This document shows positions 53,581 through 62,196 of a DNA stretch of 64,000 bases, piece after piece; the stretch's first letter is position 1; each line of letters opens with the position of its first letter. The notes under the pieces are model-generated. The model saw only the letters and a program-made list of their open reading frames with translations. It had not been told where the DNA came from and ran no database searches. Both the position numbers and the translations under genes were made by a program. The DNA is from Hyphomicrobium sp. CS1GBMeth3 (GTDB lineage: Bacteria; Pseudomonadota; Alphaproteobacteria; Rhizobiales; Hyphomicrobiaceae): NCBI RefSeq assembly GCF_900117455.1, contig NZ_FPHO01000002.1, forward strand, positions 1,054,001 to 1,118,000, given 5' to 3'.

Positions 53581-54084
53581 CGGCGCGTCGAGGCGCGTCA
53601 CCTCGCTGAGATCGACGCGCGAAAGCCAATGTGAAAGTGGATGGCCATTGAGCACGAGGTCCGGCGCGATCTCGGCGAGCGGCACGAGCACGAAGGCGCG
53701 CTCCGTGATGCGCGGATGCGGTAGCGTCAGAGTGGGATCGTCGAGAGAGACGTTTTTGTAAACCAGCACGTCGACATCAATCACGCGCGGTCCCCAGCGC
53801 TCCTGGCGCACACGCTTCATCGCGTTCTCGACGGACTGGCAGCGGGCGAGCAGCGCCTGCGGCGAAAGCCCTGTCGCGACGGCGATGCAGGCGTTGACGA
53901 ACCAGTCCTGATCCGTCACGCCCCACGGCGCCGTGCGGTAAAGGCGGGAGGCGGCGACGACACGAATATCGCCCTGCTGCGTAAGCAAGGCGGTGGCTTG
54001 GCGGATGTTCTCCGCCTTGTCTCCGATGTTCGAGCCGAGCCCTATGAGGGCGTCGTACGGCGCAACCGCCGCGCGATCAATCAT
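53575..54084 (-). CDS. folK: 2-amino-4-hydroxy-6-hydroxymethyldihydropteridine pyrophosphokinase
   Basis: Adds pyrophosphate to hydroxymethyl-dihydropterin, a step shared by folate and, in methylotrophs, possibly methanopterin synthesis. The 169-residue product has DALIGLGSNIGDKAENIRQA, SRLYRTAPWGVTDQDWFVNA, RWGPRVIDVDVLVY and LPHPRITERAFVLVPLAE. It starts at the ATG 54084, overlapping the upstream stop by eight bases, so it is coupled to the carbinolamine dehydratase gene. Confidence 0.94.
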   Translation of the reverse strand: MIDRAAVAPYDALIGLGSNIGDKAENIRQATALLTQQGDIRVVAASRLYRTAPWGVTDQDWFVNACIAVATGLSPQALLARCQSVENAMKRVRQERWGPRVIDVDVLVYKNVSLDDPTLTLPHPRITERAFVLVPLAEIAPDLVLNGHPLSHWLSRVDLSEVTRLDAPK

Positions 54085-54451
54085 ACTTAATGTAGGCGAA
54101 GCGCTGATCACCGGACGGCGTGCCTTCGAGCGGGCCGCCCTCCTTGCCCGGCTGCCAATGGATGACCTCCTCGATCTTCTTGGCCAGCGCGAAGTCCTTC
54201 TCGGTCACGCCCTTGGCGGTGTGTGTGATGAGGCGCACTTCGACCCAAGCATAAGAGGCTGTGATATCAGGGTGGTGCCAAGCAGCCTCGGCCAAGTGGC
54301 CGACGGTGTTTATGATCATCAGCGTGCTTTTCCAGCCCGACGTCTTGTATGTACGGCGGATCCAGCCGTTCTCGAGACGCCAATGCGGGAGATTCTGGGC
54401 CAGCCACTGGGTGACTTCCTCGTCGGAAAGTGCCTTCTCTCGAGGGCTCAT
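54077..54451 (-). CDS. phhB: pterin-4a-carbinolamine dehydratase family protein
   Basis: A 124-residue protein: LSDEEVTQWLAQNLPHWRLE, IRRTYKTSGWKSTLMIINTV, AEAAWHHPDITASYAWVEVRL and HTAKGVTEKDFALAKKIEEV. The HHPD and H-T-K-G motifs are the active-site core. Homologues are found beside C1-transfer genes in methylotrophs and are thought to take part in pterin (H4MPT) metabolism rather than phenylalanine degradation. It overlaps folK. Confidence 0.92.
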   Translation of the reverse strand: MSPREKALSDEEVTQWLAQNLPHWRLENGWIRRTYKTSGWKSTLMIINTVGHLAEAAWHHPDITASYAWVEVRLITHTAKGVTEKDFALAKKIEEVIHWQPGKEGGPLEGTPSGDQRFAYIKYD

Positions 54452-54570
54452 GTTGCTCTCTCCTCGCCTTTCGTAGACAAATGGGCCAACAACCCCTGCG
54501 TCTGGGCGCGACCCTAATCCCCGCCCCCCGCTGACGCAATCCGCTAGCACCTCCAAGGACGTTCCGCACG

Positions 54571-55539
54571 ATGCACGAAGCTTCCCCGGTCACCGGCTGT
54601 CGCGTTTCCGCGCCCGCGCGCCTGCACCTGGGCTTTCTCGACCTCAACGGCGGGCTGGGACGCCGCTACGGCTCGATCGGTCTCGCGCTCGATCAACCTT
54701 CAACTGACGTCATCGTCTCGCGGACCGAAGCGACCACCGTCTCGGGGCCGGAGCAGGATCGCGTTCGCACCCTCGTCGAGCGCACGACTGCGGCGCTGGC
54801 GCTCACGGGGCATTACAAGGTCGAGGTGGAGCGTGCGATCCCCGCCCACGCCGGGCTGGGATCAGGGACGCAACTTGCGCTCGCCATCGGCTTTGCGCTC
54901 ATGCGCCTCGAAGGGCTGTCGCTGACACCGCAGCAGGTCGGCGATCTTGCCGGACGTGGAGCGCGCTCGGCGATCGGGATGGCCGCCTTCGAGGGCGGCG
55001 GGTTCATCGTCGACGGTGGACGCGGTGCGTTCGACCAGCCGCCGCCGGTGCTGATCCAGACGCCGTTCCCGGAAGACTGGCGTGCGCTGCTGGTGCTCGA
55101 TTCTCGAAACCAGGGTGCGCATGGCGACCGCGAGGCGCAGGCCTTTTCTGCTCTTCCGCCCTTTCCCGAGACGCTGGCGGACCGGCTTTGCCGTCTTGTG
55201 CTGATGCAGCTCGTCCCTGGCCTCAAGGAGGCGGACATCGCGGCCTTCGGGGCGGCGTTAACCCAAATCCAGGGCATCGTCGGCGGCCACTTTGCTGCAG
55301 CGCAAGGCGGCAGCCCGTGGACGTCTCCTGCCGTTGGCGAGCTGCTCAAGCGCGCCGCGGAGCTCGGTGCCACCGGCATCGGGCAAACGTCGTGGGGCCC
55401 TACCGGCTTTGCTTTTGTCCCCTCGCCGGATGTGGCAGACCGCCTCTATCATTCTTTAGTCGAAGACGCTAAAGCGAGGGGCCTCGAACTCGCGGTCGTC
55501 CGGGGGCGCAATGCCGGCGCCACGATCGCGACTTTCTGA
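54571..55539 (+). CDS. mptG: beta-ribofuranosylaminobenzene 5'-phosphate synthase
   Basis: First dedicated step of methanopterin synthesis, joining 4-hydroxybenzoate or p-aminobenzoate with phosphoribosyl pyrophosphate. The 322-residue product is a GHMP-kinase-like protein: SAPARLHLGFLDLNGGLGRRY, then VEVERAIPAHAGLGSGTQLALA and TSWGPTGFAFV. This is the methylotroph orf4-type RFAP synthase. It opens the rightward H4MPT run and is divergent from phhB/folK, so pterin supply genes flank it. Confidence 0.92.
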   Translation: MHEASPVTGCRVSAPARLHLGFLDLNGGLGRRYGSIGLALDQPSTDVIVSRTEATTVSGPEQDRVRTLVERTTAALALTGHYKVEVERAIPAHAGLGSGTQLALAIGFALMRLEGLSLTPQQVGDLAGRGARSAIGMAAFEGGGFIVDGGRGAFDQPPPVLIQTPFPEDWRALLVLDSRNQGAHGDREAQAFSALPPFPETLADRLCRLVLMQLVPGLKEADIAAFGAALTQIQGIVGGHFAAAQGGSPWTSPAVGELLKRAAELGATGIGQTSWGPTGFAFVPSPDVADRLYHSLVEDAKARGLELAVVRGRNAGATIATF

Positions 55540-55596
55540 GGTTACCGCCTTCGAGACCAAGAGCGGCTACGCCATACGTGAACGGGAGACGACCTG

Positions 55597-56496
55597 ATGA
55601 GTGATGCCACGCCGATTCTGCACATGCTTTCGCCGCAGAAGCACATGAGCCCGTTCGACGTGAACATGGCGGCGGATGCCGGCTACAAGGTCATTGTTCC
55701 CTATATCAACGTGGCGCTCGAAGAGGTAACGCCGCTGGTACAGGACGCCATCTTCTCGCGTCCGCCGGATTACGGCTCTCACACCGGCTTCTTCATCGGC
55801 GGCAAGGACGCGATCCTGGCGCTCGATATGCTCGAAGCTGCCCGCAAGGCGCAAGTGCCTCCGTTCCACCTTTCCGTTCTCGCCGACCCGGCGGGCTCTT
55901 TCACGACCGCGGCGGCCATGGTCGCCTGTGTCGAGCGCGTCTTGAAGTTCAAGTTCGGCCGCGGTTGGAAGGGCACGAAGGTCGCTGTGTTCGGCGCGAC
56001 CGGCGTAGTCGGTTTCGCCTCATCGATCATCTCGGCTCTCGAGGGCGCTGAAGTGCAGCTCGTCGCGCATCGCGGCGTAGATCGCGTCATCAAGTCTGCC
56101 GCCGTCTCGAAAGAGCGCTTCGGCGTGGACCTCCAGGCTGTCGCAGGCGAGACCGAGGAGCAGAAGCGCGAGATCCTCGCGAATGCCGAAGTCGTGTTCG
56201 CGGCTGCCGCTGCCGGCGTGCAGGTCATCTCGAAAGAGCACAAGGAAATTGCGAACAACCTGCTCGTCGTCGCGGACGTCAACGCCGTGCCGCCGGCCGG
56301 CGTCGAGGGCATGGACCTGTTCATGAACGGCGAGCCGCTGCCGGGCTGCAATGCGCTCGGCGTCGGTCCGCTCGCTATCGGCGACATCAAGTACAAAACT
56401 GAGGCCGGCCTCTTCAAGCAGATGATCGGCGCCAAGGAACCACTGATGCTCGACTTCCGTCACGCGTTCGAGCTGGCGCGCCAGCTCGTGGCTTGA
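55597..56496 (+). CDS. mtdB: NAD(P)-dependent methylene-tetrahydromethanopterin dehydrogenase
   Basis: Oxidises methylene-H4MPT to methenyl-H4MPT with NAD+ or NADP+ in formaldehyde oxidation. The 299-residue product has SPQKHMSPFDVNMAADAGY, HTGFFIGGKDAILALDML, DPAGSFTTAAAMVA, the dinucleotide loop FGATGVVGFASSIISALEGA and ADVNAVPPAGVEGMDL. The pattern fits MtdB rather than MtdA. It is coupled to orf5 by a TTGA overlap. Confidence 0.95.
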   Translation: MSDATPILHMLSPQKHMSPFDVNMAADAGYKVIVPYINVALEEVTPLVQDAIFSRPPDYGSHTGFFIGGKDAILALDMLEAARKAQVPPFHLSVLADPAGSFTTAAAMVACVERVLKFKFGRGWKGTKVAVFGATGVVGFASSIISALEGAEVQLVAHRGVDRVIKSAAVSKERFGVDLQAVAGETEEQKREILANAEVVFAAAAAGVQVISKEHKEIANNLLVVADVNAVPPAGVEGMDLFMNGEPLPGCNALGVGPLAIGDIKYKTEAGLFKQMIGAKEPLMLDFRHAFELARQLVA

Positions 56497-57644
56497 CGGG
56501 CGAGACTGTCCTTATCGCGGCTTTCTCTGCGCGGGCGCTCGCGGCGTCCGCGCAGCGGGCCGGATACCGGCCTCTCGTCGTCGATTGCTTTGGCGATCAG
56601 GACACCGTTGCACTTGCGCATGCGTCGCGCTGCTTGCCGGCTCGCGTGCAGGTTGGCTTTACTTTTCGTCCTCTGCTTGCCGCTCTCGAAAGCCTTGTCG
56701 CTGAAGCCCCTTCGCCGCCGATCGGGCTGGTGCTGGGCGCAGGGTTCGAGTGCAACCCGCGGCTCGTTGCGAAGCTCGCGGAGCACTTCACGCTGATCGG
56801 CAACGACGCAGAAACTATCCACGGCGCTAAAGATCCGCAGCAGTTCTTCTCGATACTCGGCGAACTCGGCATTCCGCATCCCGAGACGCGTCTCGATCCG
56901 CCGTCCGACAACGCGGGCTGGCTCATGAAGCGTATCGGCGGCAGCGGCGGGCTGCACATCCATCGCTGTCCCGCAAAGCCGCGCCCGGACAAGCGGCGCT
57001 ACTTTCAACGCCAAGCGACAGGCGAGGCGATTTCGCTGCTCGGCCTCGTCTCGGAGAAGAGCGCTGCTTTCGCCGCCAGCCGTCAGTGGACGAACCCGCT
57101 GCCGCGGCGGCCGTTCCGCTACGGCGGCGCGGCTGGCTCGCTCCTGCTCGACGAGGATCTCGAAGCGCGTCTCATCGAGACCGGCCTCGCCGTTTCCGAT
57201 GCGCTCAAGCTCAAGGGCCTCATCTCGTTCGATTTTCTCGTCGACACCGGAGAGCCGCTGCTGCTCGAGGTCAATCCCCGGCCCGGCGCCACCGTGGACG
57301 TGTTCGACGATGCGGCCGGCACGCTCTTCAAGGCTCACATCGAGGCCTCCCATGGCGGCGATCCTGCCGCTCTTCTCTCTTCCGATTGGCATCCCCCCGT
57401 TGCCCGCGCCGCCGCCTTCCTTTACGCAGACCGCGGGCCGCTCACGGCCGGAGCGGTGGACTGGCCGGACTGGGCCGCCGACCGTCCGCAACCCGGCAGC
57501 GTTATCGGTGCCGGGCAGCCGCTCGCCACCGCAACCGCCGAGGGCCACGATCTCGACGCCGTCCAGGCCATCTGCGCGGAGCGCTTGGGGATGCTCGAAA
57601 CATTGCTGTATGACACGTCAAACGAACAAGGAACTCGACAATGA
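56493..57644 (+). CDS. orf5: ATP-grasp protein Orf5 of the H4MPT cluster
   Basis: A 383-residue protein of the ATP-grasp fold: LLVDCFGDQD-like PLVVDCFGDQDTVALAHAS, GAGFECNPRLVAKLAEHF, NDAETIHGAKDPQQFFSILGEL, GWLMKRIGGSGGLHI and the metal-site LISFDFLVDTGEPLLLEVNPRPGA. It is the conserved orf5 of methylotrophs, needed for C1 growth and thought to help build or modify H4MPT; the reaction is unassigned. It starts with TTG in an overlap with mtdB and ends in an ATGA overlap with mch. Confidence 0.88.
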   Translation: MTGETVLIAAFSARALAASAQRAGYRPLVVDCFGDQDTVALAHASRCLPARVQVGFTFRPLLAALESLVAEAPSPPIGLVLGAGFECNPRLVAKLAEHFTLIGNDAETIHGAKDPQQFFSILGELGIPHPETRLDPPSDNAGWLMKRIGGSGGLHIHRCPAKPRPDKRRYFQRQATGEAISLLGLVSEKSAAFAASRQWTNPLPRRPFRYGGAAGSLLLDEDLEARLIETGLAVSDALKLKGLISFDFLVDTGEPLLLEVNPRPGATVDVFDDAAGTLFKAHIEASHGGDPAALLSSDWHPPVARAAAFLYADRGPLTAGAVDWPDWAADRPQPGSVIGAGQPLATATAEGHDLDAVQAICAERLGMLETLLYDTSNEQGTRQ

Positions 57645-58609
57645 GCAGCACTCCAGGCTTCGCACCCAGCGTCAACGCGCGCGCGGCCGTACTCGTCGAT
57701 GAGGTTGCCAAGAACGCAGACGCGCTGCGTGTCTCGGTGACGACGGGCAAAGACGGGGAGCGGTGCATCGACCTTGGCGCGAAGGTGCCGGGCGGGCTTG
57801 AAGCCGGCCGTCGCCTCGGCGAGATCTGCATGGGCGGGCTCGGCACCGTGGCGCTGACCTCCGCATCCGGTCTCGAGCGCTGGCCGCTCGGCGTGGTCGT
57901 GCATTCGTCGAACCCGGTCGTCGCGTGCCTCGGCAGCCAGTACGCGGGCTGGACCATCACCGGTGACAACAATTTCTTTGCGCTCGGCTCGGGGCCGGCC
58001 CGCGCGCTGTCGCGGGTCGAGGAGCTCTACAAGGAGCTCGGTTACGTCGATCACCATCACAAGGCCGCGCTCGTCATCGAGGGCGACAACGCGCCGCCGC
58101 CGGGCGTCGCGAGCAACGTTGCCGCTGCGTGCGGCGTGAAGACGAGCGATCTCACCGTTCTCTACGCGCCGACGGGCAGCCTTGCCGGCACGGTGCAGAT
58201 CGCGGCGCGCGTGCTCGAGGTGGCGCTGCACAAGGCGCACTCGCTGCACTTCGACCTCAACAACATCGTCGACGGCTATGGCGTGGCGCCGATCGCGCCG
58301 CCGATCCCCGATTTCGTCAAGGCGATGGGCCGCACCAACGACGCCATCATCTATGGCGGGCGCATCCAGCTCTTCGTGCGCGGCTCGGATGACGCTGCGA
58401 AAGACCTCGCCGAAAAGCTTCCGTCGAACACGTGCTCGATCTACGGCGAGCCCTTCGCGGACATCTTCGCGAGCGTCGGCGGCGACTTCTACAAGATCGA
58501 CGCCTCGCTGTTCAGCCCCGCTCTCGTGACGGTCTCGAACCTCGACACGGGGTCGAGCTTCCAGGCGGGACGGCTCGCGCCCGACATCGTCGACGCAAGC
58601 TTCAAGTAG
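57641..58609 (+). CDS. mch: methenyltetrahydromethanopterin cyclohydrolase
   Basis: Hydrolyses methenyl-H4MPT to formyl-H4MPT, the step after MtdB. The 322-residue product has LGAKVPGGLEAGRRLGEICMGG, SSNPVVACLGSQYAGW, FFALGSGPARALSRVEELY, GDNAPPPGVASNVA and FGEPFADIF-like YGEPFADIFASVGGDFYKID. Length and motifs match the archaeal and methylotroph enzyme. It overlaps orf5 by four bases. Confidence 0.96.
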   Translation: MSSTPGFAPSVNARAAVLVDEVAKNADALRVSVTTGKDGERCIDLGAKVPGGLEAGRRLGEICMGGLGTVALTSASGLERWPLGVVVHSSNPVVACLGSQYAGWTITGDNNFFALGSGPARALSRVEELYKELGYVDHHHKAALVIEGDNAPPPGVASNVAAACGVKTSDLTVLYAPTGSLAGTVQIAARVLEVALHKAHSLHFDLNNIVDGYGVAPIAPPIPDFVKAMGRTNDAIIYGGRIQLFVRGSDDAAKDLAEKLPSNTCSIYGEPFADIFASVGGDFYKIDASLFSPALVTVSNLDTGSSFQAGRLAPDIVDASFK

Positions 58610-58627
58610 AACGTTTCTCTACTTCGA

Positions 58628-58667
58628 CTCTCCTCGCTCGCGCGACGCTCCGTCACGATGAGGAGAG
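58628..58667. repeat. palindromic intergenic repeat at the orf7 start
   Basis: CTCTCCTC (58628-58635) and GAGGAGAG (58660-58667) form an eight-base stem over a 24-base loop with GTCACGATGAGGAG, resembling dispersed palindromes of Hyphomicrobiales genomes. Its right arm contains the first possible ATG of orf7 (58658) and an AGGAGAGG that could act as a ribosome site. Confidence 0.5.
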
Positions 58668-59641
58668 GTGAAGCAACAAGTGAGACGGTAGCGGACGGCA
58701 TGAACAAGCCGGTCACATCGACGGACCTGAGCGACGCGAGCCCCAGCGGCCCGCGGATCGCGCTGTTCGTCGAGGACGGCTCGGGCGATTGGCATGCGCG
58801 CCGCCTGCGTCGCGCCATGGAGGCGCGTGGCGCCAGCGTCGTAACGACGACGCTCAGCGCCTGTGCGTTCGACACCTCCCGTCCAAGCGGCATGGACATC
58901 CCCGGCTTCGATGGAATGCTGCCGGACGGCGCGTTCGTGCGCTCGGTTTCGACCGGCACGCTCGAGCAGATCACGTTCCGTCTCGGCATCCTACATGCGC
59001 TGCGCGAAAGCGGCGTGCGGGTCTGGAACGACGCGCGCGCCATCGAACGATGCGTCGACAAATCGACGGCGACATTCCTGTTCCAGAAGGCCGGACTTGC
59101 GACGCCGCCAACGCGAGTGGTCGAAACGCGTGTGCGCGCGCATGCGCACCTGTCCGCCGATCCGAGGCCGTTCGTTCTGAAACCGCTGTTCGGCAGCCAA
59201 GGCAACGGCGTGCGGCGCGCTCATACGCCCGACGAGTTACCGCCGCCCGAAGCCGTCGGCGACGTCTACTATATGCAGCACTACCTCCGCGCGCCGGATG
59301 CGACGCTGTTCGAGGACTGGCGCGTGTTCGTCTGCTCTGGGCGCGTGCTATCGGCGATGGTGCGGCGGGGCAAGACCTGGATCACCAATGTGCATCAGGG
59401 TGCCGAGCCCGTCGCCCACGCCCCGTGCGATGAGATGAGCCGCATGGCCCTTGTCGCGGCCGCTGCCATCGGCGCCGACTACGCGGGTGTCGATCTCATC
59501 CGCGATCAGAGCGGACAGCTCATGGTGCTCGAGATCAATTCGAACCCAGCGTGGAAAGGTCTGCAGAGCGTCACGTCGGCCGACATCGCCGACGTGCTCG
59601 CCTCGGATTTCCTTGCAGCCGTCTCGAAGGCCGTCGTGTGA
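58658..59641 (+). CDS. orf7: ATP-grasp (RimK-like) protein Orf7 of the H4MPT cluster
   Basis: About 327 residues with a RimK/glutamate-ligase-type ATP-grasp: VWNDARAIERCVDKSTATFLFQ, PFVLKPLFGSQGNGVRR, YYMQHYL, EDWRVFVCSGRVLSAMVR and GVDLIRDQSGQLMVLEINSNPAWKG with metal ligands. It is the conserved orf7 of methylotrophs and could add glutamate to the H4MPT side chain; the activity is inferred. The first ATG lies inside a palindromic repeat; a second ATG at 58700 is an alternative. It joins orf17 in a TGATG overlap. Confidence 0.87.
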   Translation: MRRGEATSETVADGMNKPVTSTDLSDASPSGPRIALFVEDGSGDWHARRLRRAMEARGASVVTTTLSACAFDTSRPSGMDIPGFDGMLPDGAFVRSVSTGTLEQITFRLGILHALRESGVRVWNDARAIERCVDKSTATFLFQKAGLATPPTRVVETRVRAHAHLSADPRPFVLKPLFGSQGNGVRRAHTPDELPPPEAVGDVYYMQHYLRAPDATLFEDWRVFVCSGRVLSAMVRRGKTWITNVHQGAEPVAHAPCDEMSRMALVAAAAIGADYAGVDLIRDQSGQLMVLEINSNPAWKGLQSVTSADIADVLASDFLAAVSKAVV

Positions 59642-60510
59642 TGGGGTTTCCGCTCGTCCGGACGGCGATCGAGGAAGCTTTTATCGCTGCGTGCCACGCG
59701 GAGCTCTCGGCGCTGAAGCCCGGCAACGTGCATGTGCACGCTGCCGGCCACGGCATGGAGATCGACCACTTCGAACGTGCGGCCGCAGCAGCGGCTCCCT
59801 TCATCGCCGATCCCACGCGGGGAGTCGGTGCGCGCGTTCTCGGCGCGGTCGGAGCCAGCGTCGCGGCGGCCGGGCTCAACACGAATCTCGGTATCGTGCT
59901 GCTCACCGCTCCGCTCGCCGCAGCAGCCGATGCTCGTCAGGGTCCAGACGATCTCCGGACGCGGCTTCAATCCGTGCTCGATGGGCTCGACCGGTCAGAC
60001 GCGGATCAGGCTTTTCAGGCTATCGTCATCGCCAATCCGGCCGGGCTCGGTCGCGTTAAGGAAGGCGATGTCACCGGCCCACCCACGATGACGCTGACCG
60101 AGGCCATGGCTCTTGCAGCCGTCCGTGACCGGATTGCACGCGCCTACATCACCGGATTCGACGACATTTTTGCGAAGGGGCTGCCGGAGCTAGAGGCCGC
60201 TCGCCGCACTGCCGCAAACGAGAGCTTGGCAATTACTGCACTGCACATGAGTCTTCTTGCTTCGTTCCCGGACAGTCACATCGCGCGCAAGCACGGAGAC
60301 GCGGTAGCCGTGCGTGTGCAGCAGGAAGCGCGCAATCTTGAGGCAGTCTGGTACCCGGCGCCGCGGCCAGAAGCATGCCAGACGCTGCTTGACTTCGACG
60401 CCAGCCTCAAGGCTCGGGGCCTCAATCCGGGGACGACGGCCGACTTCGTCGTGGCCACGCTTTTTGCTGATATGCTCATTCATCAGAGTGCGACCACCGG
60501 GCGCTCCTAG
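59641..60510 (+). CDS. orf17: CitG/MdcB-like protein Orf17 of the H4MPT cluster
   Basis: A 289-residue all-helical protein: [61 protein letters not shown] and [14 protein letters not shown]. The LKPGNVH and NTNLGI-LL motifs are those of triphosphoribosyl-dephospho-CoA synthases. In methylotrophs this is orf17, required for the H4MPT pathway and suspected to act with phosphoribosyl groups in cofactor synthesis; not proven. It starts in an overlap with orf7. Confidence 0.88.
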   Translation: MGFPLVRTAIEEAFIAACHAELSALKPGNVHVHAAGHGMEIDHFERAAAAAAPFIADPTRGVGARVLGAVGASVAAAGLNTNLGIVLLTAPLAAAADARQGPDDLRTRLQSVLDGLDRSDADQAFQAIVIANPAGLGRVKEGDVTGPPTMTLTEAMALAAVRDRIARAYITGFDDIFAKGLPELEAARRTAANESLAITALHMSLLASFPDSHIARKHGDAVAVRVQQEARNLEAVWYPAPRPEACQTLLDFDASLKARGLNPGTTADFVVATLFADMLIHQSATTGRS

Positions 60511-60549
60511 CCCCTTGTCGAAGTCATAATCCTAGGGCTATTAAGGGGC

Positions 60550-60601
60550 GGCGCTCGCAGCGCCACTATCTGGCCAACCGGTGCGGTGATCTACTCACCG
60601 C
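60550..60601 (+). other. two hairpins in the fae leader region
   Basis: GGCGCT-CGC-AGCGCC (60550-60564) and GCGGTGA-TCTAC-TCACCGC (60583-60601) are perfect stems in the 224-base gap between orf17 and fae. Just before them CCCCTT (60511) and AAGGGG (60543) could pair too. They may separate orf17 from fae or shape the leader of the highly expressed fae transcript. Confidence 0.5.
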
Positions 60602-60734
60602 TCGCTGCAACTGGGATAGTTTTTTCGCACTGCAGCCGGCACTTCACACCCCGGGCAGCCGCTCCAAGCAATCGAAGCTCGTCGAACGCTCGGGGCGCGT
60701 TGGTTTTTGTTTAATCAAGGAAGGGAACCCCCTA

Positions 60735-61247
60735 ATGGCCAAGATCAATCGCGTACTGGTCGGCGAGTCGCTCGTCGGCGACGGCAACGAAGTCGCGCAC
60801 ATTGACCTCGTGATCGGACCGCGCGGCAGCGCCGCCGAGACCGCGTTCGTCAACGCGCTCGCCAACAACAAGGACGGCTTCACGACGCTGCTCGCCGTGA
60901 TCGCGCCGAACCTCGCCTGCAAGCCGAACACGATCCTTTTCAACAAGGTCACCATCAAGGACGCCCGTCAGGCCGTTCAGATGTTCGGCCCGGCTCAGTA
61001 CGGCGTTGCCAAGGCCGTGCAGGACTCGGTTGCCGAGGGCGTGATCCCGGCGAACGAGGCTGACGACGTGTACGTTCTCGTCGGCGTGTTCATCCATTGG
61101 GAAGCTTCCGACGACGCCAAGATCCAGGACTACAACTACCGCGCTACCAAGGAGGCCATTGCTCGCGCTATCGCCGGCAAGCCGACGGCTGCCGAGGCTA
61201 CCGCGCAGCGCAACTCGGTCGCGCATCCGTTCGGTGCGAAGACTTGA
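60735..61247 (+). CDS. fae: formaldehyde-activating enzyme
   Basis: Condenses formaldehyde with H4MPT to methylene-H4MPT, the entry of the pathway and main defence against formaldehyde. The 170-residue product reads [59 protein letters not shown] and [20 protein letters not shown], closely matching Fae. AAGGAAGGGAA before the ATG is the ribosome site. It has its own long leader and a strong terminator, as expected for an abundant protein. Confidence 0.98.
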   Translation: MAKINRVLVGESLVGDGNEVAHIDLVIGPRGSAAETAFVNALANNKDGFTTLLAVIAPNLACKPNTILFNKVTIKDARQAVQMFGPAQYGVAKAVQDSVAEGVIPANEADDVYVLVGVFIHWEASDDAKIQDYNYRATKEAIARAIAGKPTAAEATAQRNSVAHPFGAKT

Positions 61248-61396
61248 AGCGGAAACCGTCCACAGCAGGATAATGATGCCCCTCCTTTGAAGGGGGGTCT
61301 GCTGCAGCGATTGGGAAGACTACTCTCTGGCCGTTGGAACGGCTGACACTACCGGGTGGACCTTCACTATCCACTCGCAAGTGGACTAAAACTTCA

Positions 61397-61435
61397 GGGT
61401 CCGATTGCGCTTTGCAATCGGGCCCTTTTTCTTTT
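61397..61435 (+). terminator. rho-independent terminator after fae
   Basis: GGGTCCGATTGC (61397-61408) pairs with GCAATCGGGCCC (61414-61425; one G-T pair) around GCTTT and is followed by TTTTTCTTTT. It is about 150 bases after the fae stop and ends the rightward H4MPT/fae transcript. Confidence 0.92.
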
Positions 61436-61449
61436 CGTGTCGAGCGCTC

Positions 61450-62118
61450 TCAAGCGAGGGTAACGAGATCGCCCGGGGTGACCTTTCCGGAATGCAGAGC
61501 GGTGGCGATGAGTGCGCCTGCGACGCCGATATCGCGCAGCGCCTTCAGATCATCGACATCGCGCACACCGCCCGCGGCATAGATTTGACGGTTCCCCGCC
61601 CGTGCGACGATCGCCGCCAGGCGCGTGAGATCCGGCCCCTCGCCACTTCCGACTCGCGCGAGCGTCATCACGATCACGCGGTCGGGCCAAAGCGTTGCAT
61701 CGTCGAGCAGCTGCGGCGGGCCGAGGAACGTGTCGCCGCGGAAGTCGAGGGAGAGCGGAGCTGAAGGGCCGGCGGACCGTCGAGCGGATTCGTAGTCGAC
61801 CAGTGACCTTAACGTTTCTGATCCAATCACCCGATGCCTTAGGTCTGTGGTCCCGTCGTCGATCCAAAGCTCGGTGCCGGGCCAGGCGTCGAACACGCGC
61901 TGCTGCGTCGCGAGATCGGCGCCGCGGCCCTCGATGCCGTCGAGATCCGCCACGTAAAGCGTTGAGAATGGAAAGAGCGACCGCAGGCCCAGCGCCACCG
62001 CAACCGGATCGGCGGATGCGGCGAGCGGCGTCTCGAGCGACCGGTAGCGGGCGCGGTCGCCGCGACTAGCCGCCACCGCGACGCCACCGCGAATGTCGAT
62101 AACCGGTATGACGTGCAT
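61450..62118 (-). CDS. HisA/HisF-family TIM-barrel protein in the C1 cluster
   Basis: A 222-residue barrel: MHVIPVIDIRGGVAVAASRG, FSTLYVADLDGIEGRG, ELWIDDGTTDLRHR, SLDFRGDTFLG, VIVMTLARVGSGEGPDL and IYAAGGVRDVDDLKALRDIG. The paired aspartates of HisA-like isomerases are kept (D8, and in SLDF). A HisA paralogue of this kind accompanies H4MPT genes in methylotrophs, so it is more likely a cofactor-synthesis isomerase than the histidine enzyme; not proven. AGGAGATGG supports the ATG at 62118. Confidence 0.8.
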   Translation of the reverse strand: MHVIPVIDIRGGVAVAASRGDRARYRSLETPLAASADPVAVALGLRSLFPFSTLYVADLDGIEGRGADLATQQRVFDAWPGTELWIDDGTTDLRHRVIGSETLRSLVDYESARRSAGPSAPLSLDFRGDTFLGPPQLLDDATLWPDRVIVMTLARVGSGEGPDLTRLAAIVARAGNRQIYAAGGVRDVDDLKALRDIGVAGALIATALHSGKVTPGDLVTLA

Positions 62119-62196
62119 ACGCTTCCATCTCCTGGCAGGAGATGTATCACAGGGGCACTGCGGGCGCCCTGCCCGCGCCCTGGAGTGTGATGACGC

